Source of the DNA: Paraspadella gotoi | Lineage: Eukaryota; Chaetognatha | Direction: 5' to 3' | Assembly (NCBI GenBank): GCA_051294375.1 | Contig: CM119264.1 | Location: 25,599,662 to 25,663,661, forward strand | DNA: 64,000 nucleotides | Shown here: piece by piece, positions 11,716 through 46,500 of the stretch | Numbering within the stretch: the first letter of the stretch is position 1 | Layout: every line of letters starts with the position of its first letter | Notes under the pieces: model-generated | Database searches by the model: none | The model's input: only the letters and a program-made list of their open reading frames with translations | What the model was told of the DNA's origin: nothing | Program-made: the position numbers and the translations under genes

Positions 11716-13947
11716 CTTTTTTTTTTTATATATGTATAGATATATTATATATTAGACTGATGATATAGAAGAGATGATGTTTTTTAATAATGTTCATATG
11801 CTTATATGATTTTAAGTTGTTAGTAGCTGCATGATATGTGATTTTAATCAGTTTTTTCTGTTTTCTATGGAATAACATTTTATGAAATTAATCGCCTATT
11901 TTCTTTGTTTTGCTGTACTGAAATTCAGTCTGAAAATATATATTAAAAGAGATAATACTAGCTAAAATATAGATCTTGGTATACGTGCTGAAGATATGGA
12001 TAAGATAATACGAATAGAGATTATAGTTATGATTAATATTTATAAAGAGTGAAATTCTTTTTTAACAATATGACAATAAGTTTGGTACTTAACATATAAG
12101 ACTAAGAAGGTACATGCTCCCGTTAATACGGATATGATTATGATTACATTTTATGCCCTGTCTTCTTAAACTGATTATTATATGTATGTATGAAGGTCAT
12201 TTCCTATGCTACCTTCATTAAGTTTCATTTTTAATAACTATTGAATTAGGTACATAATTAAGGATGAATGAGGGTTTGAGCATCCATAGTTCAAAATTTT
12301 TTTTCAAATTATAAAAATTATCTCGGATTTTATTTTTAGATTTAGTCATGTGTATTAATTTATGGTTTTCATTTGTTGTTTGATTTAGAGATAAATAAAT
12401 AACTTTTTAATGGTTAACCAATAACTGACATAATTTTTTCATATAAAAATGACATTTTCCGACTAATTGTTAGCCTTCAGCGTTGTTATTAACAATAAAA
12501 ATGTTATCATATTATCATATTGTTTTATGCAATAATTTGTTTACTTCACTTTTTCAATTTGGTTGATGTGAAGAATTAACAAAGCATCTATGCATTATTT
12601 TACAGACAATAGGATTCGAATTTAATTTTAAATAATTTAAATTGACATGTTTTGATTTAAAAAAACTATAAAATCAAAAGCAATTCTTTAAAAATCTTGG
12701 AAGTTAAGTTTTCCCTCGTCAAAAGGTTCTCCTGTTTTCTTTTTCTAAATGAAAGTAGTTTTTTGATTATGGATCATAAAATTAACAAATTAATGAGACT
12801 AGTTATTTATATCCATATCACAAAAAATTGAGTCGCCGGTTGCATGTTGCCTCAAACCAAAAAAGGATCCAATCGTCCAATCTATGTATTTGCTATTCAA
12901 ATTTAGTAATATTTATTAGTATGTTTTAATTTTCTTCCTGATCATCTCAACATAATATACTTAAATCATTGATTATGATATTGAATGGATGCCTTTTTCA
13001 ACTTATCTATATGTATATACGGTGGTTAGGGCAGGATTGGTGCCCAGCATATATTGGCCCATAAAATTGCAACGCCCTAGGATTGACCCTGTAGGCATTG
13101 GGCCCACAATAGACAATTGCAAACCCATAGTATTGCCGCCCCAACGTATTCCGACGTATTCCCACGTAATTCCTACGTGGGTACAAATCCTAATGGAACC
13201 TAGTTGATAAAAATTATTTTGAAAAATATTCCATTAATAAATTTTAAATATTTAAATTCTTTTCTTTGCCAGTAATTTTTAAAATAAATTTTTTATACAT
13301 TATTGTTATTAAATTATTAAATAATCTAAATTAATATTAGTTATGTTTATTTTTTTTTTAAATTTTACTTTTATTGGTTATTTTAATCTTTGTTAATCAA
13401 GTTTTCCATTATTTACCTATTTATTAAAGCAACGTATAATAGTAAATTAAACGAGAATGTTAAATTATTACAATTTATAATACAATTTATATTATATATA
13501 ATGTATAGGAACTTAAGCAAAATAGTTAATATTTTTTATTTTATGCAAAAATCTCTTTAATTCTTCATTTTTGGTAAGAAAAAGAAGCTTCAAGATCTCA
13601 TTTAAATTGGCTATTTTTGTCTTATTTATTATTAGTATAAATTACTATATAATTATTTATATTTATAAATATATATTATAATATAATTATTCAAGTTATT
13701 TTATTATAATACAATAATAAAACGTTTAAAATTACGCGAATAAAGAGCGTCATCGTTATCTGACTAAATTCGATTCGTAAGCTTAATTTGCAATAATTTA
13801 TGGAGGCCAGATAAAAACGAACGGGATCTCTATGGTTGAAGAATTTTCAAATCGAATAAAAGGTGTTTTAAATTAAAGTATATAATATGTGTGATCACTT
13901 GTGTGAACGTTTTTGAAAATCTGAATCCATGCTTGATACCTAACTAA
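11716..13947. other. AT-rich spacer between myosin copies, no gene seen
   Basis: This 2.2-kb block is strongly AT-rich and almost free of the dinucleotide arrays that fill the rest of the window. It is bounded on both sides by abrupt changes to the repeated myosin unit and has no counterpart at the left edge of copy A. No open frame with coding character was found. Its one compositional island is at 13,021-13,206. Confidence 0.6.
13021..13206. repeat. GC-richer island with short internal repeats
   Basis: Inside the AT-rich spacer, this piece repeats short words such as ATTG followed by CCCA/CCGCC, and ACGTATTCC/ACGTAATTCC. It could be a fragment of a repeat element. I do not recognise a family, and no clear terminal repeats or target duplication are visible. 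Confidence 0.3.
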
Positions 13948-14711
13948 AGTCATTCCCCTCTTTCCTTCCAATCCCTTGTCTTTCAAAGGACATAACGTTT
14001 AGGCTTCAACCTCACAGATTACATGCGGACGGCGTTAAACTCACGTGTAAAAACATAAACATCGATTCCGCGGACCAGAAACAAAGAGGGGCAATGGAGG
14101 GAGTGGTGGTTAGGGAAAAAGAAAGGCGGGGGTGAGGCGTGGACCGATGGAAAAGGTGGTTGAGTGGGATGTGGAAGGAGAATGAAGAAAAAAAAGAAAA
14201 AGTGACGTTGAAAAGATTTTTAAAGATATTTTCAAAAAGTTCGTTATTGTATTTAGGTTTTCCGTTAAAACTGCTCGAAAAAAATTTTATTTGACAGTTA
14301 TTAAAACGGTTTAGAGTAAGAATTATTATGGCAGCTATTGCAGATTTTATAATTTAATTTTACGGAAAGATAAATTTAAAAAAGAAATAACACCCGAGAT
14401 TTGTCTGTAAATGGTAAATTAATGATATTTAGCGTGTTTATCCTTTTTTTTTTTGTCGTGACAGCGAAAAGAACTTGTACTGATTCCAAACCCAAAACTA
14501 GGATTTTGGGTAAAGTTGAGAGGAGGAGAGAGGAGAGGAAGGAGGGAGGAAGAGGAGCCAAAAGGTTGGATGTTTTGCCCCCAGAGACGCGTAACTAAAT
14601 CTCTTTTCGTTTCTTGAAAAGGTGAAATCTGAAAGAACGTATCGGCGCGCGGGATTTTTTAAAAGGCAGACTTACAAGCCCTTGAAAGGCGGACGATGAA
14701 TGATGAAAGAT

Positions 14712-14752
<41 letters not shown>

Positions 14753-14775
14753 AGAGAGGAGATGAGAGAGAGATT

Positions 14776-14809
<34 letters not shown>

Positions 14810-15092
14810 GAAGAAAAGGAAGAAGGGGGCGAGAGAGAGAGAGAGAGCTGAGATAGGTTGACATTGCTTTCTTCGTGGCACAGACGGATTTTAAAGCCGG
14901 ACCGCAGAATATCGGACTATTCCGATTTTTTGAGAAAGGCCGTTGAAAATTGGAAAAGGGAAAAACCGTTTGCCAGGAATTGCCGGATTCGCTCGAATTC
15001 TTAATCCTTTCATTCTTCTTATCTTTACGGCACAATGGGGTGCCAGTCCTGGATTCGTGATTAAGTTTCGTATAGATTTTTTTCACATTACC

Positions 15093-15139
<47 letters not shown>

Positions 15140-15949
15140 TCTCTCTCCTCTCTCTCTCTCTCTCTCGTCTCTCTCTCTCTCTTTCCAGAACCAAACAATC
15201 GGTTTTTCCCGGATATTTTTCCCCGTCTTCTCTTTTCATCACCGACGATTTTTTTTTTCTCTTCTTCATCTTCTCTCCCTTCTGTGATTTAGTGTGATTT
15301 CTCTTGATCCTTTGTTTCTCACTTCACCTACGAACTCGAGAAGCAAAGACGACCCGTCGAACTCGGATCTAACCTTCCGCGACATCCTAACCTACCTCTC
15401 TCCATTTAAGCGTTTCCCCCCCTCCACCGCCCCCGCCTTCCGTCCAAAACAACTTTTTTTCCCTTCTCCAACCTGGTTTTCAAAAAGTCATTCCTTTTCG
15501 AGGCAAATTTCCCTCGAGATTTCGCGTCGGAATTTATTGTTTTTTTTGTTTCTTTTTTTTTGCGCGGGAAAGAGAGGTAAGTAGCTCGTCATCGGAAAGT
15601 GGGTATATTCTCATCTTTTGTTTACGATCATTATGCAAAACAGTTCTTAGCGGATTATATATATTTAAAATAAATAAGCTCGATACAAACGTATTTCATT
15701 CTCATTGTACGCATTTATATCCTTTTTAAGTTTTAATCAGCCACTCTTTTCTTGTATCCTCCTTCTGGTCCGCGTTCCCCTTCTCCAACCAAAAATCTCC
15801 GACCTCTCATCTTCATCATCGACAACCCTACGTTCCCTCCGATTTCTTTCAATCTCTTCCCCCCCCTTCCCTCCCCCCTTCTCTTCTACCCCATTTGCCA
15901 CCCACTGGCAATTCTGATCGAGCGCCCTCTTCCTCCTTACTCCTTCCAG
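13948..15949 (+). promoter_or_regulatory. 5' region of the main myosin gene
   Basis: This is the conserved upstream part of the best myosin copy. It should hold the promoter, leader and N-terminal exon of the gene at 15,950-26,623, since the first certain exon begins in phase 0 in the middle of the SH3-like domain. It carries a (GA)n tract at 14,713-14,848 and a (CT)n tract at 15,093-15,183 around the candidate exon at 14,863-15,003. No start codon can be fixed. Confidence 0.45.
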
Positions 15950-26623
<10,674 letters not shown>

Positions 26624-26732
26624 GGTTAGTTTGGAAATTCTACGTCAAATTTTTTTCAAGTTTCAGTTTTTAAAGATAATATTTTGTAAGGGCATATACA
26701 ATTATTCATTAATGCATTAAGTGTCAACAAAG

Positions 26733-26812
26733 AATAAATAATATCATCATTTAAGGAAAAACTCATGAATTTTTAGGTCAAAATCAATACGATTTTATTC
26801 TGAGTAAATAAA
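26733..26812 (+). terminator. Possible polyadenylation signals of myosin
   Basis: Two AATAAA hexamers lie 110 and 184 nt after the TAA at 26,621-26,623. They fit a real 3' end of the short-tailed transcript. AATAAA is frequent by chance in AT-rich sequence, so this is weak support. Confidence 0.4.
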
Positions 26813-27186
26813 GGTGACGGTGACACGCACTCAGGAATCTGAATCAATGCTACTGAAACTAACAGAACTAACTTTTTAGTACAAAAAAGATCATGACTAC
26901 CGGGAATGAGAGAAAGAAAGAAAATTAAATATAGTTTAAATTTAACAATGACATATCAGAGCGATACGTTGTAAACCGAACAAGCGCCACCAAAAAAAAA
27001 AAAAAAAAAAATCGTAACGGGCGCCATTTCTCCGGATAAATATTTGCGGACGGGAAATAAACAAGTGGAAGGCGGGAGACGGCAAAGTTTATTCGTTGAT
27101 CCATTACGTCGTAGGACAGAGTCACGCCTCGAGGCAATTCCTCAATAGGACATGGTCCTCTTCTTTTTATGCCTTCTTAGTTCTTA

Positions 27187-27374
27187 CATCTCCATCTCCC
27201 TCTTTCTCTCTTAATACCTTTTCACATCTCCATCGCTCTCTTTCTCTCTTAATACCTTTTTACATCTCCATCTCTCTCTTTCTCTCTTAATACCTTTTTA
27301 CATCTCCATCTCTCTCTTTCTCTTAATACCTTTTTACATCTCCATCTCCCTCTTTCTCTCTTAATACCTTTTTA
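27187..27374. repeat. 38-bp minisatellite, about five units
   Basis: The unit runs CATCTCCATCTCTCTCTTTC then TCTCTTAATACCTTTTTA. Five nearly perfect head-to-tail copies are visible, followed by degenerate pyrimidine-rich copies to about 27,540. Differences are single bases (CCC for TCT, loss of one TC pair). Confidence 0.85.
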
Positions 27375-28086
27375 CATCTCCTTCTCCATCTCCCTCTTTC
27401 TCTCTTCATGTCTTATCGCTTCTCCCATTGCCTCTTTCTGTCTTCATTCATTCTTGCTTTTCCCTCTTCTTCTCTACGTCTTCATGTCTTCCTAAATCTC
27501 CCTCTCTCACTTTCTATCTTTACGTCTTTTCGTCTTTCTGTCTTTGTCGAAAAACTAAATTGAACAAGTAAGCATGAAAGAAAAGAAGTAAATACACAGC
27601 CATTTTATATTTTTATTTTCGGTAACCCTACTAAATTATATAAAACTAAAAGCACAATTAAAATGAACAAAAAATAATACATTCACATTCTTTGTAGTAT
27701 TTAAAAATTAAATGGTAATAAATCAAAATGATTGATTATTGTGAAAAAGTTTTGATTAATCAGCAATCCACATCCAAAAAAGTAGCCTTGTGGTGTTCTC
27801 ATATACAGTGTCAGTGTACAAAAAAATAAGTTGGCGAAACTGAATCATTGCTGGTTTGTCTTCTCATGGCAAGTAGCAACTAGGTTAGACTTTAGTATTA
27901 TATGTATAACAGGGTGATATAGCTGTAAGAGAATGGTTAGCCTGATATGGATTGTAACCGAAACTACGTCTCACCTCAGAAAACAGCCCCCTTTCCTATT
28001 TTTCTTCTCAATTCCCCTTCCCTCCTAAATGAATTCTTCCTTCTCTTTTCATCCCTTATTTCCCTCCATCTCCCCTTTCTCCCTTT

Positions 28087-36549
<8,463 letters not shown>

Positions 36550-37153
36550 TGTTCGTGGAAAGTCAGTGTTTACAAAACTACTTATTGTCCAACATACATT
36601 ATTTGGAAGTAGCAAAGCAGAAAAAGAAGAGCATTTGGGGTATCTTTATTTTTATAAGAGTTAATTACGAGGTAAAAAATATTATCTCGATGAAAAGAAT
36701 ATACATAAAATTTAAAAAGTGGCTGAATTATGTTTTTAAGACACAATTTATCGATTTTATACTTTGGAACGAAGAAAGAGCGAGATAAGATTTTCACCCG
36801 GATTAAAAAAAAATCGGATTTGAAAACATAACTCAGAATTAAATAATAAATATATCTAATTTTATTTTTAATTTCTGATTAACTGATAACATGATGACAA
36901 ATATCAAAAATAATAAAAATTTTGGCGTAGAACTGTTTGTCAAATTATTTTATATATATTGTTGCCTCAAAAACCAATTTTCGTTAAATCTTATACACAA
37001 CGAAACGAAAGGATACTATCAATATATATTCTATATTTTCTGTATAACAATGTCTAATTATTTGTGTTCAGGTCATTAACTTAATCGCTCAGTTTTTAAT
37101 CAGGGTGCGATAAAATCCGATCTTTATCGGCGGTTCGTTAATAGATCGATATC

Positions 37154-37207
<54 letters not shown>
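36550..37207. promoter_or_regulatory. Region upstream of the receptor start
   Basis: This 0.66-kb AT-rich stretch separates the minus-strand receptor start codon from the plus-strand exon at 37,208/37,232. It should hold the receptor leader and promoter if no further untranslated exon exists. A (GA)n tract of about 45 bp lies at 37,159-37,203. No core promoter motif stands out. Confidence 0.35.
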
Positions 37208-37799
37208 ATGATCTCTCTCTCTTCCCAACAGGTTATCCAAGACGAATGCACGACGGCCATCGTCAAGTCAAATCTGCTCAAAGCTCAAGGGATGGAATTG
37301 ACTCCCGACAACACCCCTTCGATGGTCAAAGTTTATTACAAGGTGAGGATGTTAAATTCTTACATTATATCGATATTGATTATCTTCATGTCCAGGTTTT
37401 TGTTGGATCTCATTTTTAAATTTTCGCATATAAATTATAAATAGAAAAAGTAGAATAACCTAATTTTATCTATTTCATATTTATATAAAATTTCTTATTT
37501 TAATGATAATGGCACAGCCACTATAAAAATTATTTATTCATTTAATAAACAAGCTATCTGACCCTGGCTTAGGCGAGGTGTTTATCTAGCTATATATATA
37601 CATATATCTATGTATATACTATTTGAGGTAATATTATCTGTATAGAATATATATCGTCGTTATACCCGTCGTTGACATCGTCTACGACTCAAATATTATT
37701 AATTTATTACTAATGCAATTATATCATTATTAACTCTTTTTGTTTCCTATTCAGCTTCGCGCTTATTCCGACTACAAAATGTCCAAGGGAAAGTTCTGA
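37208..37799 (+). CDS. Last two exons of an unrecognised protein
   Basis: Coding pieces are 37232-37342 (or from an ATG at 37208) and 37755-37799, joined in phase 0 with GT-AG borders (AAG|GTGAGG, TATTCAG|CTTCGC) and ending in TGA. The peptide includes CTTAIVKSNLLKAQGMELTP and ends YYKLRAYSDYKMSKGKF. If the upstream ATG is used, the whole protein is 59 residues. However, the sequence before 37,232 looks like a splice acceptor (CTCTCTCTTCCCAACAG), so earlier exons probably exist. I do not recognise the family. A poly(A) signal follows at 38,020-38,025. Phase would also allow joining to the myosin end at 26.6 kb if its stop were an error, but nothing else supports that. Confidence 0.6.
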
Positions 37800-41309
<3,510 letters not shown>

Positions 41310-41565
41310 NNNNNNNNNNNNNNNNNNNNNNNNNNNNNNNNNNNNNNNNNNNNNNNNNNNNNNNNNNNNNNNNNNNNNNNNNNNNNNNNNNNNNNNNNNN
41401 NNNNNNNNNNNNNNNNNNNNNNNNNNNNNNNNNNNNNNNNNNNNNNNNNNNNNNNNNNNNNNNNNNNNNNNNNNNNNNNNNNNNNNNNNNNNNNNNNNNN
41501 NNNNNNNNNNNNNNNNNNNNNNNNNNNNNNNNNNNNNNNNNNNNNNNNNNNNNNNNNNNNNNNNN
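41310..41565. other. Assembly gap of 256 N
   Basis: The gap is preceded by GA-rich sequence. The noisy second copy of this neighbourhood suggests that the missing bases correspond to roughly 43,600-43,974. Confidence 0.9.
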
Positions 41566-42092
41566 ATTGGTGCTGATATTAAATTATTAACAAATTTAGA
41601 GCCCGTGAATCTTTGTACAATCGTAAATGTGAATCCGAGAAAATGTCGACGAGTTTGCGAGCGAAAAGAAAAAAACGCGAAAAAAAAGTCCGAACTCGCG
41701 ACGAGAGCGAAATGAGGAAAATGGCGCTAAAAACTAAAAACGGGGTAAATCTACCGAAGAAAAATAGAGGGAGCTGTCAGCGGAAGACACAAAAGAATAG
41801 AAAGAAGAGAAAAAAAAGGGAGAAAAGAAGGAAAAAGGAAAAAGAGAAGGGAAAGAGAACAAAGAGATGGCGGGAGCTTTCTAAATTCTTCGTCTTGCTT
41901 AACTCCGAGAGAAGATAAAGGCTTTTTTTTTCATCTTTTGTTCTTTTGTTTTTGATTTTTCTCTTCTTTTTCTTTTATTCTTTTTTAAACTAAACACGAC
42001 GGGAGGAAAAGTTGAGGAGGTAGGAAAGAGAGAAGGGAAGAAGGAAAAGGATGGGAGAGGAAAGGAGAGGAGAGGAAAGGAGAGGAGAGGAG

Positions 42093-42272
42093 NNNNNNNN
42101 NNNNNNNNNNNNNNNNNNNNNNNNNNNNNNNNNNNNNNNNNNNNNNNNNNNNNNNNNNNNNNNNNNNNNNNNNNNNNNNNNNNNNNNNNNNNNNNNNNNN
42201 NNNNNNNNNNNNNNNNNNNNNNNNNNNNNNNNNNNNNNNNNNNNNNNNNNNNNNNNNNNNNNNNNNNNNNNN
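42093..42272. other. Assembly gap of 180 N
   Basis: The gap follows a GGAGA-type purine array. The noisy copy continues through the corresponding place at roughly 44,740-45,290. Confidence 0.9.
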
Positions 42273-42299
42273 ATTTTATTATTAGTAAATATCATCGTG

Positions 42300-42741
42300 G
42301 GAGATAAATTTCACCAAAATCCAAAACGGATCAGAGGCTCGGGCGATCGTCGAACGCTGATTGGCCGAGATTGAACCGGAATCGACCAATCAGCTTTTGA
42401 GAACAATAGAACTGTCAAAATCACTCTTGCCTCTGATCCTGTCTCTTTGTTATAAATAGTTTCAGTAGCATTGATCTAGACTCCTGCGTGCGTCTCACTG
42501 TCACCTTTTCTCTCAGAATAAAATCTCGTTTGATTTCGACCTAGAAATCCATGAGTTTTTCCTTAAATCTGGTGACAGGACTTCAGGGCAAGACTCACCA
42601 CTCCTCCGAGAAGCCAAAGCCACCAACGACCACGCCACCTCAAATGGACCCCGTACCCTCAACCTCCGCCGTAGATATTTCCAAAAAACAACGAGACAAC
42701 TTAATCGCAATTTCATTCCTTTTATTTAAAATCATAAATTA
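42300..42741 (+). mobile_element. Possible LTR retrotransposon remnant (LTR end and gag start)
   Basis: A TATAAATA box (about 42,451), an AATAAA (about 42,518) and, some 50 bp on, a TGGTGACAGGAC-like stretch in the place of a tRNA primer site are followed by a short open frame. That frame contains MDPVPSTSAVDISKKQRD, which has the look of a gag N-terminus, and stops after about 60 residues. No second LTR, protease or polymerase is seen. Read as a 5' fragment of an LTR element. The assignment is inference from spacing only. Confidence 0.3.
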
Positions 42742-42810
42742 ATTTTGTAGAATTAATTAGCAAGAATTTATCATTTATTATTTATTATTTATCATTTTAT
42801 GAATAAATTA

Positions 42811-42917
<107 letters not shown>

Positions 42918-43555
42918 TCTTTGCCGTTTCTCCCAATTTCTCGTCAAATAAAAGAGCAACGCCTCGGCCCCACCCATTAAGAAAGAAATCGACGTCTGTT
43001 GTTGTCTTCCGATTTGGCGATCGATTTTCGTCGTCGTCGTCGTCGTCGTCGTCGTTTTCGTCGTCGTTATGTTCCTGTTTTTTTACCAGTCGTCGTCGTC
43101 GTCGTCGTCCTCCTAAGCGTCGTCGTTGTCCCTTCCTCATTATTCAGGTGCAAGAGATAAGCTCGAAAAGCGACGGCGTTTATCGCCAAAGCGGAAACGG
43201 AATTTCCTCTCCCATCTCTTTAGAACTCACCTCTCTTTTCTGACGATCTCACCTCTCTTCTCTGACAAATTCACCTCTCTTCTCTGATAAAATAACCTCT
43301 CTTTTCTGAAGAAGACTTCGTCTAAGTCTAACTCATCGCTCCTTTATGACGAACTCACCTCTCTTCTATGACAAACTCATCTTGCTTCTCTGGCGAACTC
43401 ACCTCTCTGTCTCTGTCTCTGTCTCTCTGTCAACCCCCCCTTCCCTTTCTCTCTCTCATCCTTTCCGCTTCTTAATTTCCTCGCCCTTCGAAACCCAACT
43501 CACACCAAAGGCAAAGCCTCGCTAATCTTTTTCCTTTCTTCCAACACGAAGAAGG

Positions 43556-46500
43556 AGATGGATGGAGATCGAGCAGACCGATATGAGTGTTGTACAACAC
43601 ACACTAGCCGAAACCTTTAGATGGCTCGAGAGCGCGAGTGATCTTCCGAAGTTGTCGATGAGAGGAGAGGAAGGCTAGTACGGTAAAAGAAATGAGTTCT
43701 GTAGCTATGGTCAGACATAGTACGTATGCGGATGCTGATTGCCACGAGCACCATAGATTATGTGGTTTCTGCGCTGAATGATACTCTATCTCGAGGAATT
43801 CTTATCATTTCAATAGTACTTGGAAGGTGACTGCCGCCTATACAAGACAAGTTATATAGGTAACATTCGAAATATATTATTGTATACTCCGTACGCACCG
43901 GAATTTTGGATGTTAGAGTGCGGCATACATTTAGGCGCTGGCGCTCTTCAGGGATACGACATTATATAATTTTTAATTGGTGCTGAGATATTAAAATTAT
44001 TAACACACTGTTAGAGCTCCCTAGATGAATCTTTTGTAGCAATCAGATTATGAGGTCGTCTGGGAGGTGAATCCTGCGTATCAAATGTCGGACGAAGTTT
44101 GGCGAGGGAGAAAGAGAAAAAACGGTCGAAAAAAGAAGGTTCCGAACTCTGCGACGAGAGGCGCAGAACTGAGCGGAAGGACTATGCGCGAGGCATCAGT
44201 CAGCAAATTTGACACGAAACACCTTGTGCGTGCTATAGAACATGGTGTAGCATCATAGAGTTGGAGACTCTCGCGCGAATCCGAATAATAACTAGGAAGA
44301 GCGGTCAGCTGTGCAAGTCGGTAATAGACGACTCATATATCAACGTAATATACAAAGGGTCGGGAAGCGACGAAAGATAGTTAGCGGAAAGAAGAGTCAG
44401 CTTGCGATAAAGTAAGAAGGAAAGAGAGAAGGGATACAGTGCTGGATTATGACAAAAACAGAGATTGCCCATGCGGGAGGCTTTTCTTAAATTCTTGTCG
44501 TCTTGTGACTAACTCCGAGGAGTAAGTGATCGCTAATTAAAAGGCCTGCACTTTCATTCTTCATTTGTCGATAGATTTCTTTGTGTGTTTTGAGTTTTCG
44601 TATCTCTTCTTTCGTCTCTATTCACTTTTTTAAAGCAGATATACATAAACACTGTGATGGGAGGGAAAAGTTGAGGAAGTGCAGGTTGCGCACTTTGTAC
44701 GAAAATGACGAGATAAGCATCCCATGGAAAGAAAGGAAAAAGTTGAGGGTTTTTGGACGGATGTAGCAAATAGAGACAGAGAGGAGAAAGTAGTTGAGTT
44801 CACAGAGGGCAGGATGACAGGAGACGCAATCGAGAACGTATGACGACGGCGGGCCAGAGGGGATCTACGACAGCTTAAGAGTGGGATGAGGTAGAGAGGC
44901 GAGTAGTTTAGCGAGGTTTGATGTTGATAGAGATGAGTAGGCGCATTAGGAGAGTCGCGCTAATACAGCACGCGTATTATGAAGCAAGGAGTTACGGATG
45001 AGCAGCGAAGATAGCTACGGTGATTGGAGGTTACAATCAAGTTGGGTCTGTGCAATGCTAGAAGCTCAGTCGACGGCAGGGAAAGGAGCGAGTCACAGAT
45101 AACTTGAAGGTGGATAGGTGAGTAGCATCAATGGTAGAAAGGCATGACAAGGTGATCGATAGATACGCTTAGAAGTGTTAGCGCTACGAACAAAATAGTA
45201 GTATGGATAAAGGTGAAGTGGGTAGTAGAGTCGTTTCGGGTGAGTGAGTGCGTGGTTATTCGTGCGCCGCTCTCTAACATTTTATTTGGTTAGTAGTAAA
45301 TGATGGCGCATGACGGGCGAGTGCACAATAGATCGTGATCCGCCAGGGACTTCGAAAATCTTTGGCGCGCAAAACGGAATCAGAGGCATTACTATTGGCG
45401 ATCTGTGCGAAAATCAGAAAGCTACTTGACCGGTTGCTGTCGGCACCGCAAGAAATTGACGTATCGCGACCCAAGGTCAGGCTTTGAGAAACATCCCTGG
45501 AGCTTGAGAGTAAGAAAATTAACATGGTATTGTAAACGACACGACTCGATGCATAATGCATTGCTTAGCGTCTTGATGGCTCAGCAGACGTATTTCTCTT
45601 CTCATCCTTTCCCCCTCTCTGTTGATCTCATGGCACAACTGACGGGCTCTTTGCAAGTAGCATTGATTCATGCTGGAGTGCGTGGTCTATTGTCGCTGGC
45701 GTTCTCTCCAGGCTGCTTACTTTCTCTCTCGCTGCACTGCTATCACGAAATGTACAGATCCTTAGAGATGCCGTGTAATACTTATCGTGAGCAACTAGAC
45801 AACTCCTTCCAGGTAGATGTTTTAATCTCGCGCCATGCATGTAGTGATGCGGCAAGTGTTCAGAGGAGGACGCTCTCTATGCGCGTCAGACCTCGGAAGC
45901 TCACGTGACTTTGGAGGACGTATCATTTCTTGCGTGCTTGGAAGATGGTCGTCGCGAGAAGCAAGCCCACCGAAGCAGATCCAGACGAGGCCTTTCTTGC
46001 CGCTTTTTTGGTCGGGAGTGCGGCTTGGGGGTCTCTGCGCGCGCGGGGTCAAGTCTGCGCAACTCGTTGACTAAATGTGGAGGTCATCTCTGCGATTCCG
46101 TATCGCCCTCTCACTGCGCGCACAGTAGTGGATATGCTTTCGAAGAAGACAGACGAGACAGAGCGAGGTAAGTGAAAGGCAGGGAGCGGGAGCAAGTAGT
46201 CTGCTATGCACTCTCCTCTTTTACATGCTTTATCTCACTTATATTGTCATTTATCATATGTGGAGATGACATTAAATCACTCGAGACAAGTCGGTGGAAA
46301 TATAATTAAGATGCACTATTGGGCGTGGTGAGATAGATTGATATGCTTGTCATGAAAGCACAAAACTTTCTCAGGTATACTCACATTATGGCACTTATTA
46401 TAATATTATTTTATTAACTAACGTAATGATCTTTGAAATTTCTTATAATTATTATTATTATTGTTTAAATTATTTTGATCTACTCATAATTATAATAAGT

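Larger units (their letters stand above)
26624..28086. other. Interval between myosin and the minus-strand receptor
   Basis: Plus-strand AATAAA signals lie at 26,733-26,738 and 26,807-26,812, within 200 nt of the myosin stop, and support a transcript end here. A minus-strand AATAAA lies at 27,612-27,617 and could end the receptor transcript. The interval also holds a 38-bp minisatellite. No coding exon is seen. The two genes converge. Confidence 0.55.

Noticed and set aside
27187-27540. CRISPR-like array
   Set aside because: The 38-bp units are contiguous with no spacers, in an animal genome. It is a minisatellite.
45405-46171. Open frames of 88-167 residues at 45.4-46.2 kb
   Set aside because: They lie in the noisy duplicate of 41.3-43.55 kb, whose cleaner version has no such frames.
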